The notes under the pieces are model-generated. The model was given only the letters and a program-made list of their open reading frames with translations. It did no database searches and was not told the origin of the DNA. DNA of 64,000 bases from Bordetella parapertussis (lineage in GTDB: Bacteria > Pseudomonadota > Gammaproteobacteria > Burkholderiales > Burkholderiaceae_B): assembly GCA_945903445.1 (NCBI GenBank), contig CAMDNZ010000005.1, positions 39,429 through 103,428 on the forward strand, written 5' to 3'. Numbering within the stretch: position 1 is the stretch's first letter; each line of letters begins with the position of its first letter. The translations under genes and the position numbers were made by a program. Of the stretch, positions 25,250-33,256 are shown one piece after another.

Positions 25250-25939
25250 ATGAATGAAGAACCGATTATCGCCATCGTCCCGGCTGCGGGTGTGGGCGCC
25301 CGAGCGCGCGGCCCTCAGGACACCGATGCGCCCAAGCAATACCGCAAGTTGGGCGAACTCAGCATGTTGCGGCTGGCGGTGCGCGCATTGCTGGCCGATC
25401 CGCGCATTAGCGAGGTCAGGGTGGCGGTGAGCGCCGCCGACGAGTGGGCCGACGATGCCTTGGCGGGTCTGCCTCGCACCCGTATCATGCGTTGCGGTGG
25501 TCCGACTCGTGCTGCCACGGTGGCAGGCGCTTTGGCCGCCGATGCGATCGATTCCCGCACCTGGGTATTGGTTCACGATGCCGCCCGCCCCGGTTTGCCG
25601 ACAGATGCGCTGGCCAGGCTGATCCAGGCGTGCCGGACGCAGGATCGCGCCGGTTTACTGGCGTGGCCCGTGTCCGATACGGTCAAGCGCGGCACTGCCG
25701 GTGCCGTGCAAGCCACTGTTTCCCGCGATGGTTTATGGCTGGCACAAACGCCGCAGATGGCGCGAGCGGGAGTTTTGCAGGCTGCGCTCGACCGCGCCAC
25801 CGCAGATGGCGTCGAGGTGACGGATGAAGCCTCGGCGTTAGAGCACGCTGGATGGGCACCTTTGCTGGTGCGCGGCAGCGTGCGCAATTTCAAGGTCACC
25901 TGGCCGGAAGATTTCGAACTGATGGAAAAATGGTTATGA
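25250..25939 (+). CDS. ispD: 2-C-methyl-D-erythritol 4-phosphate cytidylyltransferase IspD
   Basis: A 229-residue enzyme of the MEP isoprenoid pathway that transfers CMP to methylerythritol phosphate. The nucleotide-binding start 'IVPAAGVGARARG' with downstream 'DAPKQYRKLG' matches the IspD signature, as do 'VLVHDAARP' and 'DTVKRG'. The start ATG 25250 has no good ribosome site (GAGGAGG is 22 bases away), and a second in-frame ATG is two codons on. The stop overlaps the ispF ATG (ATGA), so IspD and IspF are coupled. Confidence 0.94.
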   Translation: MNEEPIIAIVPAAGVGARARGPQDTDAPKQYRKLGELSMLRLAVRALLADPRISEVRVAVSAADEWADDALAGLPRTRIMRCGGPTRAATVAGALAADAIDSRTWVLVHDAARPGLPTDALARLIQACRTQDRAGLLAWPVSDTVKRGTAGAVQATVSRDGLWLAQTPQMARAGVLQAALDRATADGVEVTDEASALEHAGWAPLLVRGSVRNFKVTWPEDFELMEKWL

Positions 25940-26424
25940 CGCGCGCAATGCGGGTAGGGCAGGGATTCGACGTACATGCACTGGTGCCCGATCGGCCGCT
26001 GATCATCGGCGGAGTCACCATTCCGCATACGCATGGACTTTTGGGGCATTCGGACGCGGACGTGCTGCTGCATGCCGTGACCGACGCGATTCTGGGCGCT
26101 GCCGGGCTGGGCGACATCGGTCGGCACTTTCCCGATACCGATCCGACCTACAAGGGCGCGGACAGCCGCGTACTGTTGCGCACGGCCATGCAGCGCGTGC
26201 GTGCGGCGGGCTGGGAAGTCGTGAACGTGGACGCGACGGTGCACGCTCAGGCCCCAAAAATCGGCCCGCATGCGCCTGGCATGGTGGCCAACATCGCGGC
26301 CGATTTGGGTATCGAGGCCAATGCGGTCAACGTGAAAGCGAAGACCAACGAGCATCTGGGCTATCTGGGCCGCAAGGAAGGCATCAACGCCACGGTCGTC
26401 GCGCTGATCGTTCGGGCTGAGTGA
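25936..26424 (+). CDS. ispF: 2-C-methyl-D-erythritol 2,4-cyclodiphosphate synthase IspF
   Basis: A 162-residue enzyme of the MEP pathway that cyclises CDP-methylerythritol phosphate with release of CMP. 'RVGQGFDVHAL' supplies the metal ligands Asp and His near the N-terminus. 'GLLGHSDADVLLHAVTDAILGA', 'DIGRHFPDTDP' and the C-terminal 'KAKTNEHLGYLGRKEG' are diagnostic. The true start is the ATGA overlap with ispD at 25936. An in-frame open stretch upstream lies inside ispD. Confidence 0.95.
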   Translation: MTRAMRVGQGFDVHALVPDRPLIIGGVTIPHTHGLLGHSDADVLLHAVTDAILGAAGLGDIGRHFPDTDPTYKGADSRVLLRTAMQRVRAAGWEVVNVDATVHAQAPKIGPHAPGMVANIAADLGIEANAVNVKAKTNEHLGYLGRKEGINATVVALIVRAE

Positions 26425-26494
26425 CTTAGGCGGTTCGGTACGGTGCCGACGACGACGGCGCGTTGCCGTTTGGACAACCTCAGCGATTCGATGT

Positions 26495-26519
26495 GCCCAT
26501 GTATCCATGGATCATGGGC
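26495..26519. repeat. Near-perfect 25-bp palindrome between convergent ispF and ahpD
   Basis: Outer arms GCCCATG (26495-26501) and CATGGGC (26513-26519) enclose the self-palindrome ATCCATGGAT (26503-26512). A single unpaired T at 26502 is the only asymmetry. There is no T-run on either side and no hairpin loop, so it looks more like a protein-binding dyad or cruciform than a standard terminator. Confidence 0.6.
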
Positions 26520-26570
26520 CAATAGCGTCTGCGCAATCCGATCGGTCACGCCTCGTCTACCGAATATCCC

Positions 26571-27092
26571 TTATTTGCCTTGCGCAGCCAGCACTTGAGC
26601 GGCGGCATTCACGACCGCCGCGATGCGACCGGCTTCGTGTAACTGCTCGGTGCTCAAACCTTCCTGCTTGAGCAATTCGTAGTGCGACTTCACGCAGAAG
26701 TGGCACTTACCGATAATCGAAGCAGCCAGCGCGAACAGCTCGAAGCGTTTTTTCTCGACGCCGCCGTGCGTGCCGTAGGCATTCATACGCAGGCCGGCGG
26801 GCATTTTCTTCAATTGCTCGTCGCCCGTCATTTCGCCGTAGGGATACCAGATGTTGTTCATGCCCATCAGGGCGGCAGCGGTCAGCGCGGCTGTTGCGTC
26901 GGTTTCCGACAAGCCACTCTTGAACTGTTCGATCAGAAACGGGCTCTTGGCTGCAAAAGCCGATGCCAACGCCGTGGCCAATGCATCTTCGCGGCTGAGT
27001 TTGCCTGGGAGAGCCAGCAGACTATGCAGGTTCAAGTGGATATCCTTGGCCCAATCCGGAATTTCATCCTTAATCGTATTTAGTAATTGCAT
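26571..27092 (-). CDS. ahpD: Alkylhydroperoxidase AhpD
   Basis: A 173-residue all-helical carboxymuconolactone-decarboxylase-family protein. It serves as thiol reductant for AhpC. Glu118, Cys130-x-x-Cys133 and His137 are present, the same numbering as the catalytic residues of the Mycobacterium tuberculosis enzyme as I know it. It lies 65 bases downstream of ahpC on the same strand, but a terminator-like hairpin sits between them. AGGAAAAA precedes the ATG. The C-terminus ends AAQGK. Confidence 0.93.
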   Translation of the reverse strand: MQLLNTIKDEIPDWAKDIHLNLHSLLALPGKLSREDALATALASAFAAKSPFLIEQFKSGLSETDATAALTAAALMGMNNIWYPYGEMTGDEQLKKMPAGLRMNAYGTHGGVEKKRFELFALAASIIGKCHFCVKSHYELLKQEGLSTEQLHEAGRIAAVVNAAAQVLAAQGK

Positions 27093-27117
27093 AGTTTTTT
27101 CCTATAATTTGGGGATT

Positions 27118-27144
27118 TAAAAGCCCGGATCGCGAGATCCGGGC
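27118..27144 (-). terminator. Terminator-like hairpin between ahpC and ahpD
   Basis: GCCCGGATC (27123-27131) and GATCCGGGC (27136-27144) form a perfect nine-pair stem with a four-base loop (TCGC on the minus strand). On the minus strand this is followed by TTTTAAAT. It should reduce or stop read-through from ahpC into ahpD. Confidence 0.8.
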
Positions 27145-27157
27145 ATAGAGGCCACGC

Positions 27158-27706
27158 TTACAGCGTCGCGCCGCCGGCGGAACGGTTGCACGGGCACAGT
27201 TCGTCCGTCTGGAACGCGTCGAGCAAACGCAGCACTTCGTCCGGGTTGCGGCCGACGTTCAGGTTGTTGACCGACACGTGCTGAATGACGTTGTCCGGAT
27301 CGACGATGAACGTGGCACGTAGCGCCACACCCGCGCTCTTTTCGCGCACGCCCAGTTGATCGATCAGCGCACCGGTGGTGTCGGCGAACTGATATTGCTT
27401 TAGCTTGCCGAGGTCGGGGTGCTCACGACGCCATCCCAGCTTCACGAATTCGTTGTCGGTCGAACCCGACAGCACAACGGCGTCGCGGTCGTCGAAGTCT
27501 TTCACCAGGCTATCGAAGCCGACGATTTCAGTCGGGCACACGAACGTGAAATCCTTCGGATAGAAGTAAATGATTTTCCACTTGCCGGGGAACGAGCTTT
27601 CGGTAATTTCCTCAAAAGCCGATACGCCGTCTTCTTCGTGTTGCGTAAAGCCAGGCTTGACGCCGGTAACTTTGAAAGGCTCGATCTTGTCGCCAATAGT
27701 CTTCAT
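27158..27706 (-). CDS. ahpC: Peroxiredoxin AhpC (AhpD-dependent type)
   Basis: A 182-residue 2-Cys peroxiredoxin that reduces hydrogen peroxide, organic peroxides and peroxynitrite. The peroxidatic Cys57 is in 'FTFVCPTEIVGF'. The C-terminus holds a Cys171-Pro-Cys173-Asn motif instead of the usual Val-Cys-Pro ending of the AhpF-dependent enzymes. That layout is typical of AhpC proteins reduced by AhpD, which fits the neighbouring gene. No AhpF or OxyR gene is in the window. GGAG lies seven bases before the ATG on the minus strand. Confidence 0.94.
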   Translation of the reverse strand: MKTIGDKIEPFKVTGVKPGFTQHEEDGVSAFEEITESSFPGKWKIIYFYPKDFTFVCPTEIVGFDSLVKDFDDRDAVVLSGSTDNEFVKLGWRREHPDLGKLKQYQFADTTGALIDQLGVREKSAGVALRATFIVDPDNVIQHVSVNNLNVGRNPDEVLRLLDAFQTDELCPCNRSAGGATL

Positions 27707-27752
27707 TTGGACTCCAGAGAAAGGTAAGTTCTAAACGTTTAATTTTACGCTA

Positions 27753-29171
27753 TTAGAATTCACTGTCTAATTGATAATTTCTAAGTCGCGCTTTTGGAAT
27801 CTCTATCCGTGCCATTAAGCCGCCGGTCGGGCGGCCGGCCAACGTCAGCTTGCCGCCTACATGTTTCAGCAATCTTTCGACAATCGCTAAACCCAGACCA
27901 GCACCGCTTACACCCGTGCGCGCCATTTCGCCGCGCGAGAAGGGACGTAGCAGCCGCTCGATGTCCTGCTCGGCGATCCCTTTACCCCGGTCGGCGACCT
28001 CGATGGCAAGCATGCTGCCTTCGGCTCGCAGGCTCAGGGTCAAACGTAGGACGCCATCTTCGCTCCGACCATAACGGCGTGCATTCTCTATGAGGTTGGA
28101 GACGATTCGTTTTAAATCAAGCGGGGTAATGCGTGCGCGTTGATCGACTTCGATCGCGGTATCGAGCCGACCGTCCTGAGCTTCGATCTGATGGCGTTCG
28201 CGATCGGCCAGCTCCTGGAGCACGGCCGACACGTCCGTGGCCAATTGCGGCGGCGTGCCGGCAGGGCGCGCATATTCCATCAACTGGCCGATACTGTGAT
28301 CGATCTGGCCGAGATCCTCGTCGATGGCTTGCCGGGCTTCGTCGGATACGCCGCTCATCTCGATTTCAAGGCGCATGCGCGCCAGCGGCGTGCGCAAGTC
28401 GTGCGAGATACCGGCGAGCATCAGCTCGCGGTCGGCCTCGGTCTGGCGCAGATCGCGGGCCATCCGATTGAACGATGCGTTTAGATCGCGAATCTCGCGT
28501 GGGCCGTTCTCTGGCAGGGGCTGCGGCGTTTCGCCACGCGACAGAATCTGCGCGGCCCGTGCCAGCCGCGATAGCGGGCGGTTGACGAAGCCTACGCTGA
28601 CGGCTGCGCCGATAAGCGAGAGCAGCAAGGCAGTTGCCCCCCAGCCCACCCACTCGATACCGCCGGTCAGGCCAATACGATCGCGCTCGAAAACCAGCCA
28701 ATACAGGTCGTCGTCGATGGCGAAGCTGACCCAGAAACCGGGGATTTGGTTGACGCTCCAGACGATCTGAGTGTCGGCGCCGAAGCGAAAGCGGATGTTT
28801 TCGGAGACGCGCTGCCAATAGCGATCGTTGGGCAGCGGTTCGGAGAAATCGGTCAGCTCGCGGGGATAGACCTGAATGCCTTCGTTGGTAGCCAGATCCA
28901 GCAGTAGTCGACTGCGCTCCTGGCTTTGAGAGTAGAACAGGGCCGTGCGAGTGATGTTGACAGCGGTCACCACCCGTTGAGCCATTTGATGTGCGCGCGG
29001 CTCCAGTTCCATGCTGACGAAAACCTGGAGCCATGCGCCCAGGCTGACCAGCATGAGCGCGGCCAGGAGCAGGAAAGTGCGACCGAAGAGGCCGAAGCGT
29101 GGACGAGCTATCACGGAGACGATGGAACAGACACCAAAACGGCGCGCGATGAACGCGCGCCGGACCGGCAA
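27753..29171 (-). CDS. risS: Sensor histidine kinase, RisS/EnvZ-like
   Basis: A 472-residue inner-membrane sensor kinase. A first transmembrane helix is near residues 28-50, then a periplasmic sensor region of about 110 residues, a second helix near 170-190, a HAMP domain (about 195-245), the dimerisation/phosphoacceptor H-box 'GISHDLRTPLARMRLE', the N-box 'NLIENARRYG' and G-boxes 'DRGKGI' and 'GAGLGLAIV'. The partner regulator gene lies six bases upstream in the same operon. It resembles Bordetella RisS and E. coli EnvZ, and all catalytic boxes are intact here. In relatives it responds to envelope, osmotic or Mg-related cues. The signal here is unknown. Confidence 0.88.
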   Translation of the reverse strand: MPVRRAFIARRFGVCSIVSVIARPRFGLFGRTFLLLAALMLVSLGAWLQVFVSMELEPRAHQMAQRVVTAVNITRTALFYSQSQERSRLLLDLATNEGIQVYPRELTDFSEPLPNDRYWQRVSENIRFRFGADTQIVWSVNQIPGFWVSFAIDDDLYWLVFERDRIGLTGGIEWVGWGATALLLSLIGAAVSVGFVNRPLSRLARAAQILSRGETPQPLPENGPREIRDLNASFNRMARDLRQTEADRELMLAGISHDLRTPLARMRLEIEMSGVSDEARQAIDEDLGQIDHSIGQLMEYARPAGTPPQLATDVSAVLQELADRERHQIEAQDGRLDTAIEVDQRARITPLDLKRIVSNLIENARRYGRSEDGVLRLTLSLRAEGSMLAIEVADRGKGIAEQDIERLLRPFSRGEMARTGVSGAGLGLAIVERLLKHVGGKLTLAGRPTGGLMARIEIPKARLRNYQLDSEF

Positions 29172-29177
29172 AAAAGA

Positions 29178-29912
29178 TCAACTGCCGCCATCGGGTACAA
29201 AAACATAGCCCAGACCCCAAACCGTCTGAATGAACACCGGCTTGGAGGGATTAGGTTCGATCAGTTTGCGCAGACGCGAAATCTGCACGTCCAGGCTGCG
29301 ATCGAAAGCTTCGTATTCGCGGCCGCGCGCAAGTTCCATCAGCTTATCGCGCGACAAGGGGATCTTGGGGTGACGAGCGAATACTTTAAGTACCGAAAAT
29401 TCACCGGTGGTGATGGCGACTTGCTCGCCGTTGCGGGTCAAAGTGCGCGTCGATAGGTTAAGCGTGTAAGGGCCAAAAGCGATCGACTCGTTTTCTTGGC
29501 TAGGAGCCCCGGGGTGCTCTTCCGTGCCACGGCGGCGCAAAATGGCGTTGATGCGCGCCAGCAGTTCACGCGGGTTGAAGGGTTTGGACAGGTAGTCATC
29601 GGCACCCATCTCCAGACCGACGATGCGGTCGATTTCTTCGGCCTTCGCAGTCAGCATGATGATCGGGGTGTTATCGTGCCCCCCGCGCAGTCGGCGGCAG
29701 ATGGACAAGCCATCTTCGCCAGGCAGCATCAGATCCAGCACGAGAAGGTCGAAATGCTCCCGCGTCCACAACTTGCCCATCTCCTTGGCATCCTCGGAGA
29801 CGAATACGTTGAAGCCCTGTTCGGAGAGGTAGCGCCGCAACAGGTCACGCAGTCGCGGATCATCGTCGACGACAAGGATTTTGCGGGTCGGTGTGGTGTT
29901 TTGAGTATTCAT
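29178..29912 (-). CDS. risA: Response regulator, RisA/OmpR-like
   Basis: A 244-residue OmpR/PhoB-type regulator. The receiver domain (about 8-125) has 'VVDDDPRLRDLL', the phosphoacceptor Asp in 'LLVLDLMLPGEDG', the Thr in 'MLTAKAEE' and the Lys in 'YLSKPFNPRELL'. The C-terminal winged helix ends 'TVWGLGYVFVPDGGS'. It closely matches Bordetella RisA in length and start (MNTQNTTPTRK). I used ATG 29912, because the upstream in-frame ATG would add 16 residues not in the family. It is followed by its kinase and is divergent from tsaB. Confidence 0.92.
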   Translation of the reverse strand: MNTQNTTPTRKILVVDDDPRLRDLLRRYLSEQGFNVFVSEDAKEMGKLWTREHFDLLVLDLMLPGEDGLSICRRLRGGHDNTPIIMLTAKAEEIDRIVGLEMGADDYLSKPFNPRELLARINAILRRRGTEEHPGAPSQENESIAFGPYTLNLSTRTLTRNGEQVAITTGEFSVLKVFARHPKIPLSRDKLMELARGREYEAFDRSLDVQISRLRKLIEPNPSKPVFIQTVWGLGYVFVPDGGS

Positions 29913-30058
29913 GGCGGCAAATGTAACAGCGAGAAGGCCCACCGGATAGTGGGTATTCACAAGATATTACACATTGCCCGCCGACCAGCAAGCGAGAGCG
30001 TCGATTCCCGTCCAATTGGTTTGTTTCTGTCCCTGTTTTTCGTACAATTTTACTGCTT

Positions 30059-30877
30059 ATGACCGATACGTTAATCGCCCTCGAAACCTCCGGAACACGT
30101 TGTGGTGTGGCGCTTTGGCGTCGTGCCGAGGCGGGTTTGCCCGTGCTCGTTTGCGACGCCTACGAAGGCGTTCAGGAGCACGCCACCCGATTGTTACCGA
30201 TGGTGTCGAAGCAGTTGGCGTCGGTGGGTTCGACGTCGGCCGACGTCGGCGCCATCGCTTTTGGACAGGGCCCAGGTGCGTTTACGGGCTTGCGCGTGGC
30301 CTGCGGGATCGCTCAGGGAATGGGGCTGGCGCTGGGTGTGCCGGTCGTGGCGGTCGGTTCGCATTGCGCGGTGGCCGACACGATCGATCGTTTGCCCGAG
30401 CCGCAACTGGTGGCCGTGGCCATGGACGCACGCATGGCCGAGGTGTATGTGACGGTGATGATGCTGGCCGGGCAAGCGACGCCTGTGCAATGGGATGGCC
30501 CTGCGCCTCGTGTGCTAATCGGGCCGGTGCTAATGGCGGCGGCCGACTTGCCCATGTGGTTGGCGCAAGGGCTTCGCGGCTGGACGGCAGAGGCGTCCGG
30601 TGTGGGGCAGGCGTGGTTGGCGGGCGACGCCTGGGCGGCTTATGGCGCAGATCTTGCCTGGCCGGCGGGGTGGACGGCACATGCGGCGCAAGCGCCCTCG
30701 GTCGCCGCCGTGGCGCGTCTGGGGGCATTGGCCTGGCGCGCGGGCTTCGGTGCTGATCCGGCCGATGTTCACCCCTTGTACGTGCGCGACAAGGTTGCAT
30801 TCACCACGGCCGAACGCGCGGCGGGTTCGGGCGGCAATCCGAAGGCCGCGCCTGTGGTCGGCGAGGCGGGGCGATGA
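30059..30877 (+). CDS. tsaB: tRNA threonylcarbamoyladenosine biosynthesis protein TsaB
   Basis: A 272-residue ASKHA-fold protein that partners TsaD and TsaE to make t6A37 on ANN-reading tRNAs. The N-terminal 'LIALETSGTRCGVAL' and 'EHATRLLPMV', and 'GAIAFGQGPGAFTGLRVACGIAQGM', are diagnostic. It lacks the metal-binding His pair of TsaD, as expected. It overlaps rimI by four bases, a common tsaB-rimI arrangement. It starts at the ATG at 30059, shortly after a T-rich leader. Confidence 0.92.
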   Translation: MTDTLIALETSGTRCGVALWRRAEAGLPVLVCDAYEGVQEHATRLLPMVSKQLASVGSTSADVGAIAFGQGPGAFTGLRVACGIAQGMGLALGVPVVAVGSHCAVADTIDRLPEPQLVAVAMDARMAEVYVTVMMLAGQATPVQWDGPAPRVLIGPVLMAAADLPMWLAQGLRGWTAEASGVGQAWLAGDAWAAYGADLAWPAGWTAHAAQAPSVAAVARLGALAWRAGFGADPADVHPLYVRDKVAFTTAERAAGSGGNPKAAPVVGEAGR

Positions 30878-31356
30878 TGCCGGCGGTGCTCGTGCCTCGC
30901 ATCATGCGCGAGGCCGATCTGGCCGAAGTGGCCGCGCTCGAAAGCAGCGTGCAAGCGTTTCCCTGGTCCTTGGGCCACTTTTCCGATGCGCTGAAGGCGG
31001 GCTACGACGGCTGGGTCGTGCGTGATTTGCACCGACGATTGCTGGGTTTCAGCCTGCTGATGCCTGCGCCGGATGTCATGCATCTTTTGGTCATTGCTAT
31101 CGCGCCCGACCGCCAGCGCCAGGGCGTGGGGTCGCTGCTGATGCGTTGGGCCGAGTCGCGGGCGCGCGCTTGTCGCGCGCCTGGCCTATTGCTGGAGGTG
31201 CGGCCCACCAATGCCAATGCTCTCGCGTTCTATGATAAACATGGCTTTCTAAAGATCGGCGTGCGGCGCGGCTATTACCCTGCGCTGGGCAACACCCGTG
31301 AAGACGCCTTCGTGATGAAAAAAGATATCGACCTCGATCATGCGCCCAGCGCCTAG
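30874..31356 (+). CDS. rimI: Ribosomal protein S18 alanine N-acetyltransferase RimI
   Basis: A 160-residue GNAT-family acetyltransferase. The acetyl-CoA pyrophosphate loop 'VIAIAPDRQRQGVGSLLM' (Q/R-x-x-G-x-G/A type) is followed by 'LLEVRPTNANALAFYDKHGF', diagnostic of RimI. It acetylates the N-terminal alanine of S18. It is coupled to tsaB by ATGA. Its last 17 bases overlap the start of the uracil-DNA glycosylase gene. Confidence 0.92.
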   Translation: MMPAVLVPRIMREADLAEVAALESSVQAFPWSLGHFSDALKAGYDGWVVRDLHRRLLGFSLLMPAPDVMHLLVIAIAPDRQRQGVGSLLMRWAESRARACRAPGLLLEVRPTNANALAFYDKHGFLKIGVRRGYYPALGNTREDAFVMKKDIDLDHAPSA

Positions 31357-32383
31357 CTCTCCTTTCGTCGCCAGCTCACGCGGGCGTTTGCCGCCGAGTC
31401 CGAACGCGTTGCAGGCCGCCTGGTTGCGCGAGATGGGGCTGCCGCGTGCCTTGATGCCGACCGCGCCTGCTGCCCTCCAGCGCGATGCCGATGAGCGCGT
31501 CTCGTCAGAGCGTCGGGCGCAGGCTTCTGAGAAGTCTGCATTGGGCGTGTTGCCTAGTGCTGCGGCCATGCCTTCGACCACGGCAGTCACTTCACCGAAC
31601 GCCGCTTCACCAAGCGCCACGTCACCCACCACGTTTTCCATGCGGGATGCTTCTCCGTCCGTCGCTAAACAGGGTGTGGCGACATCCTCGGCAGACGCAG
31701 CGTCGAGCAAGCCTGCCAGCGCCGAACGTCCGCCTTCGGGCGTGGTGCGCCGTCCTGAGGCCGAGCCCGGGCGCGCGCCATATGTGCGGGTCCCTGGCGC
31801 CATCGAGCGAGCACCGCTGGCCGATCTCCGGACGATGGTCGACGAGTGCGAAGGCTGCGAGCTGTCCGCTACCCGGCGGCATACGGTGTTCGGTGTGGGG
31901 CCCGAGCGCGCCGCCTGGATGGTGGTGGGCGAGGCGCCTGGCGAGCAGGAAGATTTGCAGGGTCGGCCCTTCGTCGGTAAGTCGGGTCAACTGCTGACCC
32001 AGATGTTGCGAGCGGTTGGCGTCGACCGCGAGACCGACGTGTTCATTGCCAACGTCATCAAGTGCCGTCCACCCGGCAACCGCAATCCCAAGCCCGAAGA
32101 AATTGCCGCGTGCCGACCTTTTTTGATGCGCCAGATCGAAGTGGTCGCACCTCGGCGGCTGCTGGTGCTGGGACGCTTCGCCGCGCAGGTGCTAGTCGGG
32201 GCCGACGCGAATCTGAATGCTTTACGCGGCAAAACCCACACCTTCATCGGCAGCGACGGCAGACAGATCCCAATGATCGTCAGCTTTCATCCCGCCTACC
32301 TGCTGCGTAGCCCGCAGGAAAAAGCCAAAGCGTGGCGCGACTTGCAGTTGGCTGCTGCGCTGACCGCGTCGCAACAGGTTTGA
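31340..32383 (+). CDS. Family 4-type uracil-DNA glycosylase with long disordered N-terminus
   Basis: A 347-residue protein. Residues from about 165 form the Fe-S uracil-DNA glycosylase domain, with active-site 'GEAPGEQEDLQGRPFVGKSGQLL' and C-terminal 'SFHPAYLLR'. Four cluster cysteines are visible at 170, 173, 242 and 258. It would excise uracil from deaminated DNA. Residues about 40-150 are Ala/Ser/Pro-rich and look disordered; such extensions are common in Burkholderiales homologues. The gene overlaps rimI by 17 bases, completing a tsaB-rimI-udg operon. Confidence 0.9.
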   Translation: MRPAPSSPFVASSRGRLPPSPNALQAAWLREMGLPRALMPTAPAALQRDADERVSSERRAQASEKSALGVLPSAAAMPSTTAVTSPNAASPSATSPTTFSMRDASPSVAKQGVATSSADAASSKPASAERPPSGVVRRPEAEPGRAPYVRVPGAIERAPLADLRTMVDECEGCELSATRRHTVFGVGPERAAWMVVGEAPGEQEDLQGRPFVGKSGQLLTQMLRAVGVDRETDVFIANVIKCRPPGNRNPKPEEIAACRPFLMRQIEVVAPRRLLVLGRFAAQVLVGADANLNALRGKTHTFIGSDGRQIPMIVSFHPAYLLRSPQEKAKAWRDLQLAAALTASQQV

Positions 32384-32740
32384 GGCTTGCCCAAACGGGC
32401 TGCTTGGGCGTTGCCCTGCCCGGAGGTTGTCCCATCGCATGTGTTTATCGCATGCGCTCGGGCGCGATTCGATCGTAAATGCACATTTACAAATGTACCG
32501 TTCTATCCGATACGGACGATCGCGCGCTGAACATGCGCTCAGTTTGGGCGTTTCCGGCCTATTCGTCATCTCGTCAGCCGCGTTTTGGAAACACTTTGCT
32601 GTGCTTCCAATGGTCTGCCATACCAGTGCTCAGTGGAGTCGCCGTACAGTTTTTTTTCCGTGGGGTGACGGTGCCGTCGCGCACCCGAAACCCGGAAGAC
32701 GTTGACATTCTTTTACTCAACAAACTGAAAGGTGAATGTG
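32384..32740. other. 357-bp intergenic region before the lectin-like gene
   Basis: No convincing gene. After udg there is a weak hairpin, GCCCAA (32389-32394) with TTGGGC (32404-32409), without a T-run. A striking pair of overlapping palindromes lies at 32475-32496 and is listed separately. A run of T (TTTTTTTT) occurs near 32650. Open frames crossing this region in other registers lack ribosome sites and family resemblance. Confidence 0.5.
32475..32496. promoter_or_regulatory. Two overlapping palindromes, operator-like
   Basis: GTAAATG-CA-CATTTAC (32475-32490) is a perfect inverted repeat. ACATTT-AC-AAATGT (32483-32496) is a second perfect inverted repeat that reuses the middle half-site. 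Three alternating half-sites in 22 bases are typical of a regulator-binding cluster. It sits 245-266 bases upstream of the lectin-like gene. No regulator is identified. Confidence 0.45.
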
Positions 32741-33223
32741 ATGAAAGTGATCGCTGTCGATGGATGGATTGGTACGGGTTTCAAGCCGGGCGCCATGAGC
32801 GGGCCCGCCAAAGTGCTGCGCGCCGAAGGAGAGTGGTACGTTCGCAAGGAGGGTGATGCTTATGGCATACGCAACGCAGACGGTGGTAGAAATAATTCGG
32901 GCGCAGTCTACATCGAGCATGTGGACGGTGATAAGAACTACCCCTATCACGCCTCAGGCGCAAAAATGGCCCAGTTGATTGGAAAGATTGGCAAAGACGG
33001 CGCCGCGTTTGCCATCGGCAAATACTATAAATTTCGTCGAGGCGACTTCAGCAAGGTGGGGGCTTCCGAGGAACTGTTTTTACGCATCAATTATCCGGAC
33101 GAATGGATGGGGCCGGTTCATGGGCATTTGGACGTGGATTTGAAAGATTCCGACGATACAGACCCTTTTGCAGTGGAAGAGTATTTTGATCGGGTGGCCG
33201 GCCGATACGTCCGCGTCAACTAG
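32741..33223 (+). CDS. Orphan protein with possible PA-IL (LecA)-like lectin fold
   Basis: A 160-residue soluble protein without a signal peptide or membrane helix. I do not recognise a named family with certainty. From about residue 85 the order 'MAQLIGKIGKDGAAFAIGKYYKF' elements, then 'ELFLRINYPDE', then 'GHLDVDL' recalls PA-IL/galactose-binding-like proteins (LIGKIG..PF.IG ... ELYLGIND ... NSGSFTV). The calcium- and sugar-binding Asn-Asn-Ser-Gly of LecA is not kept (Pro-Val-His-Gly here), so sugar binding is doubtful. AAAGG eight bases upstream supports ATG 32741 over the in-frame GTG codons. Composition is less GC-rich than its neighbours. It is isolated between udg and norR and may be acquired. 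Confidence 0.6.
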   Translation: MKVIAVDGWIGTGFKPGAMSGPAKVLRAEGEWYVRKEGDAYGIRNADGGRNNSGAVYIEHVDGDKNYPYHASGAKMAQLIGKIGKDGAAFAIGKYYKFRRGDFSKVGASEELFLRINYPDEWMGPVHGHLDVDLKDSDDTDPFAVEEYFDRVAGRYVRVN

Positions 33224-33256
33224 GTCGATCCGGCCGCAGCAATGAGTTCGGATATC

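Noticed and set aside
26455..26470. Short hairpin ACGGC/GCCGT after ispF
   Set aside because: Only five pairs and two T after the stem; too weak for a terminator.
32427..32856. Two open frames (92 and 125 codons) in the gap before the lectin-like gene
   Set aside because: No ribosome sites, no family resemblance, and they run into the better-supported gene at 32741 in another register.
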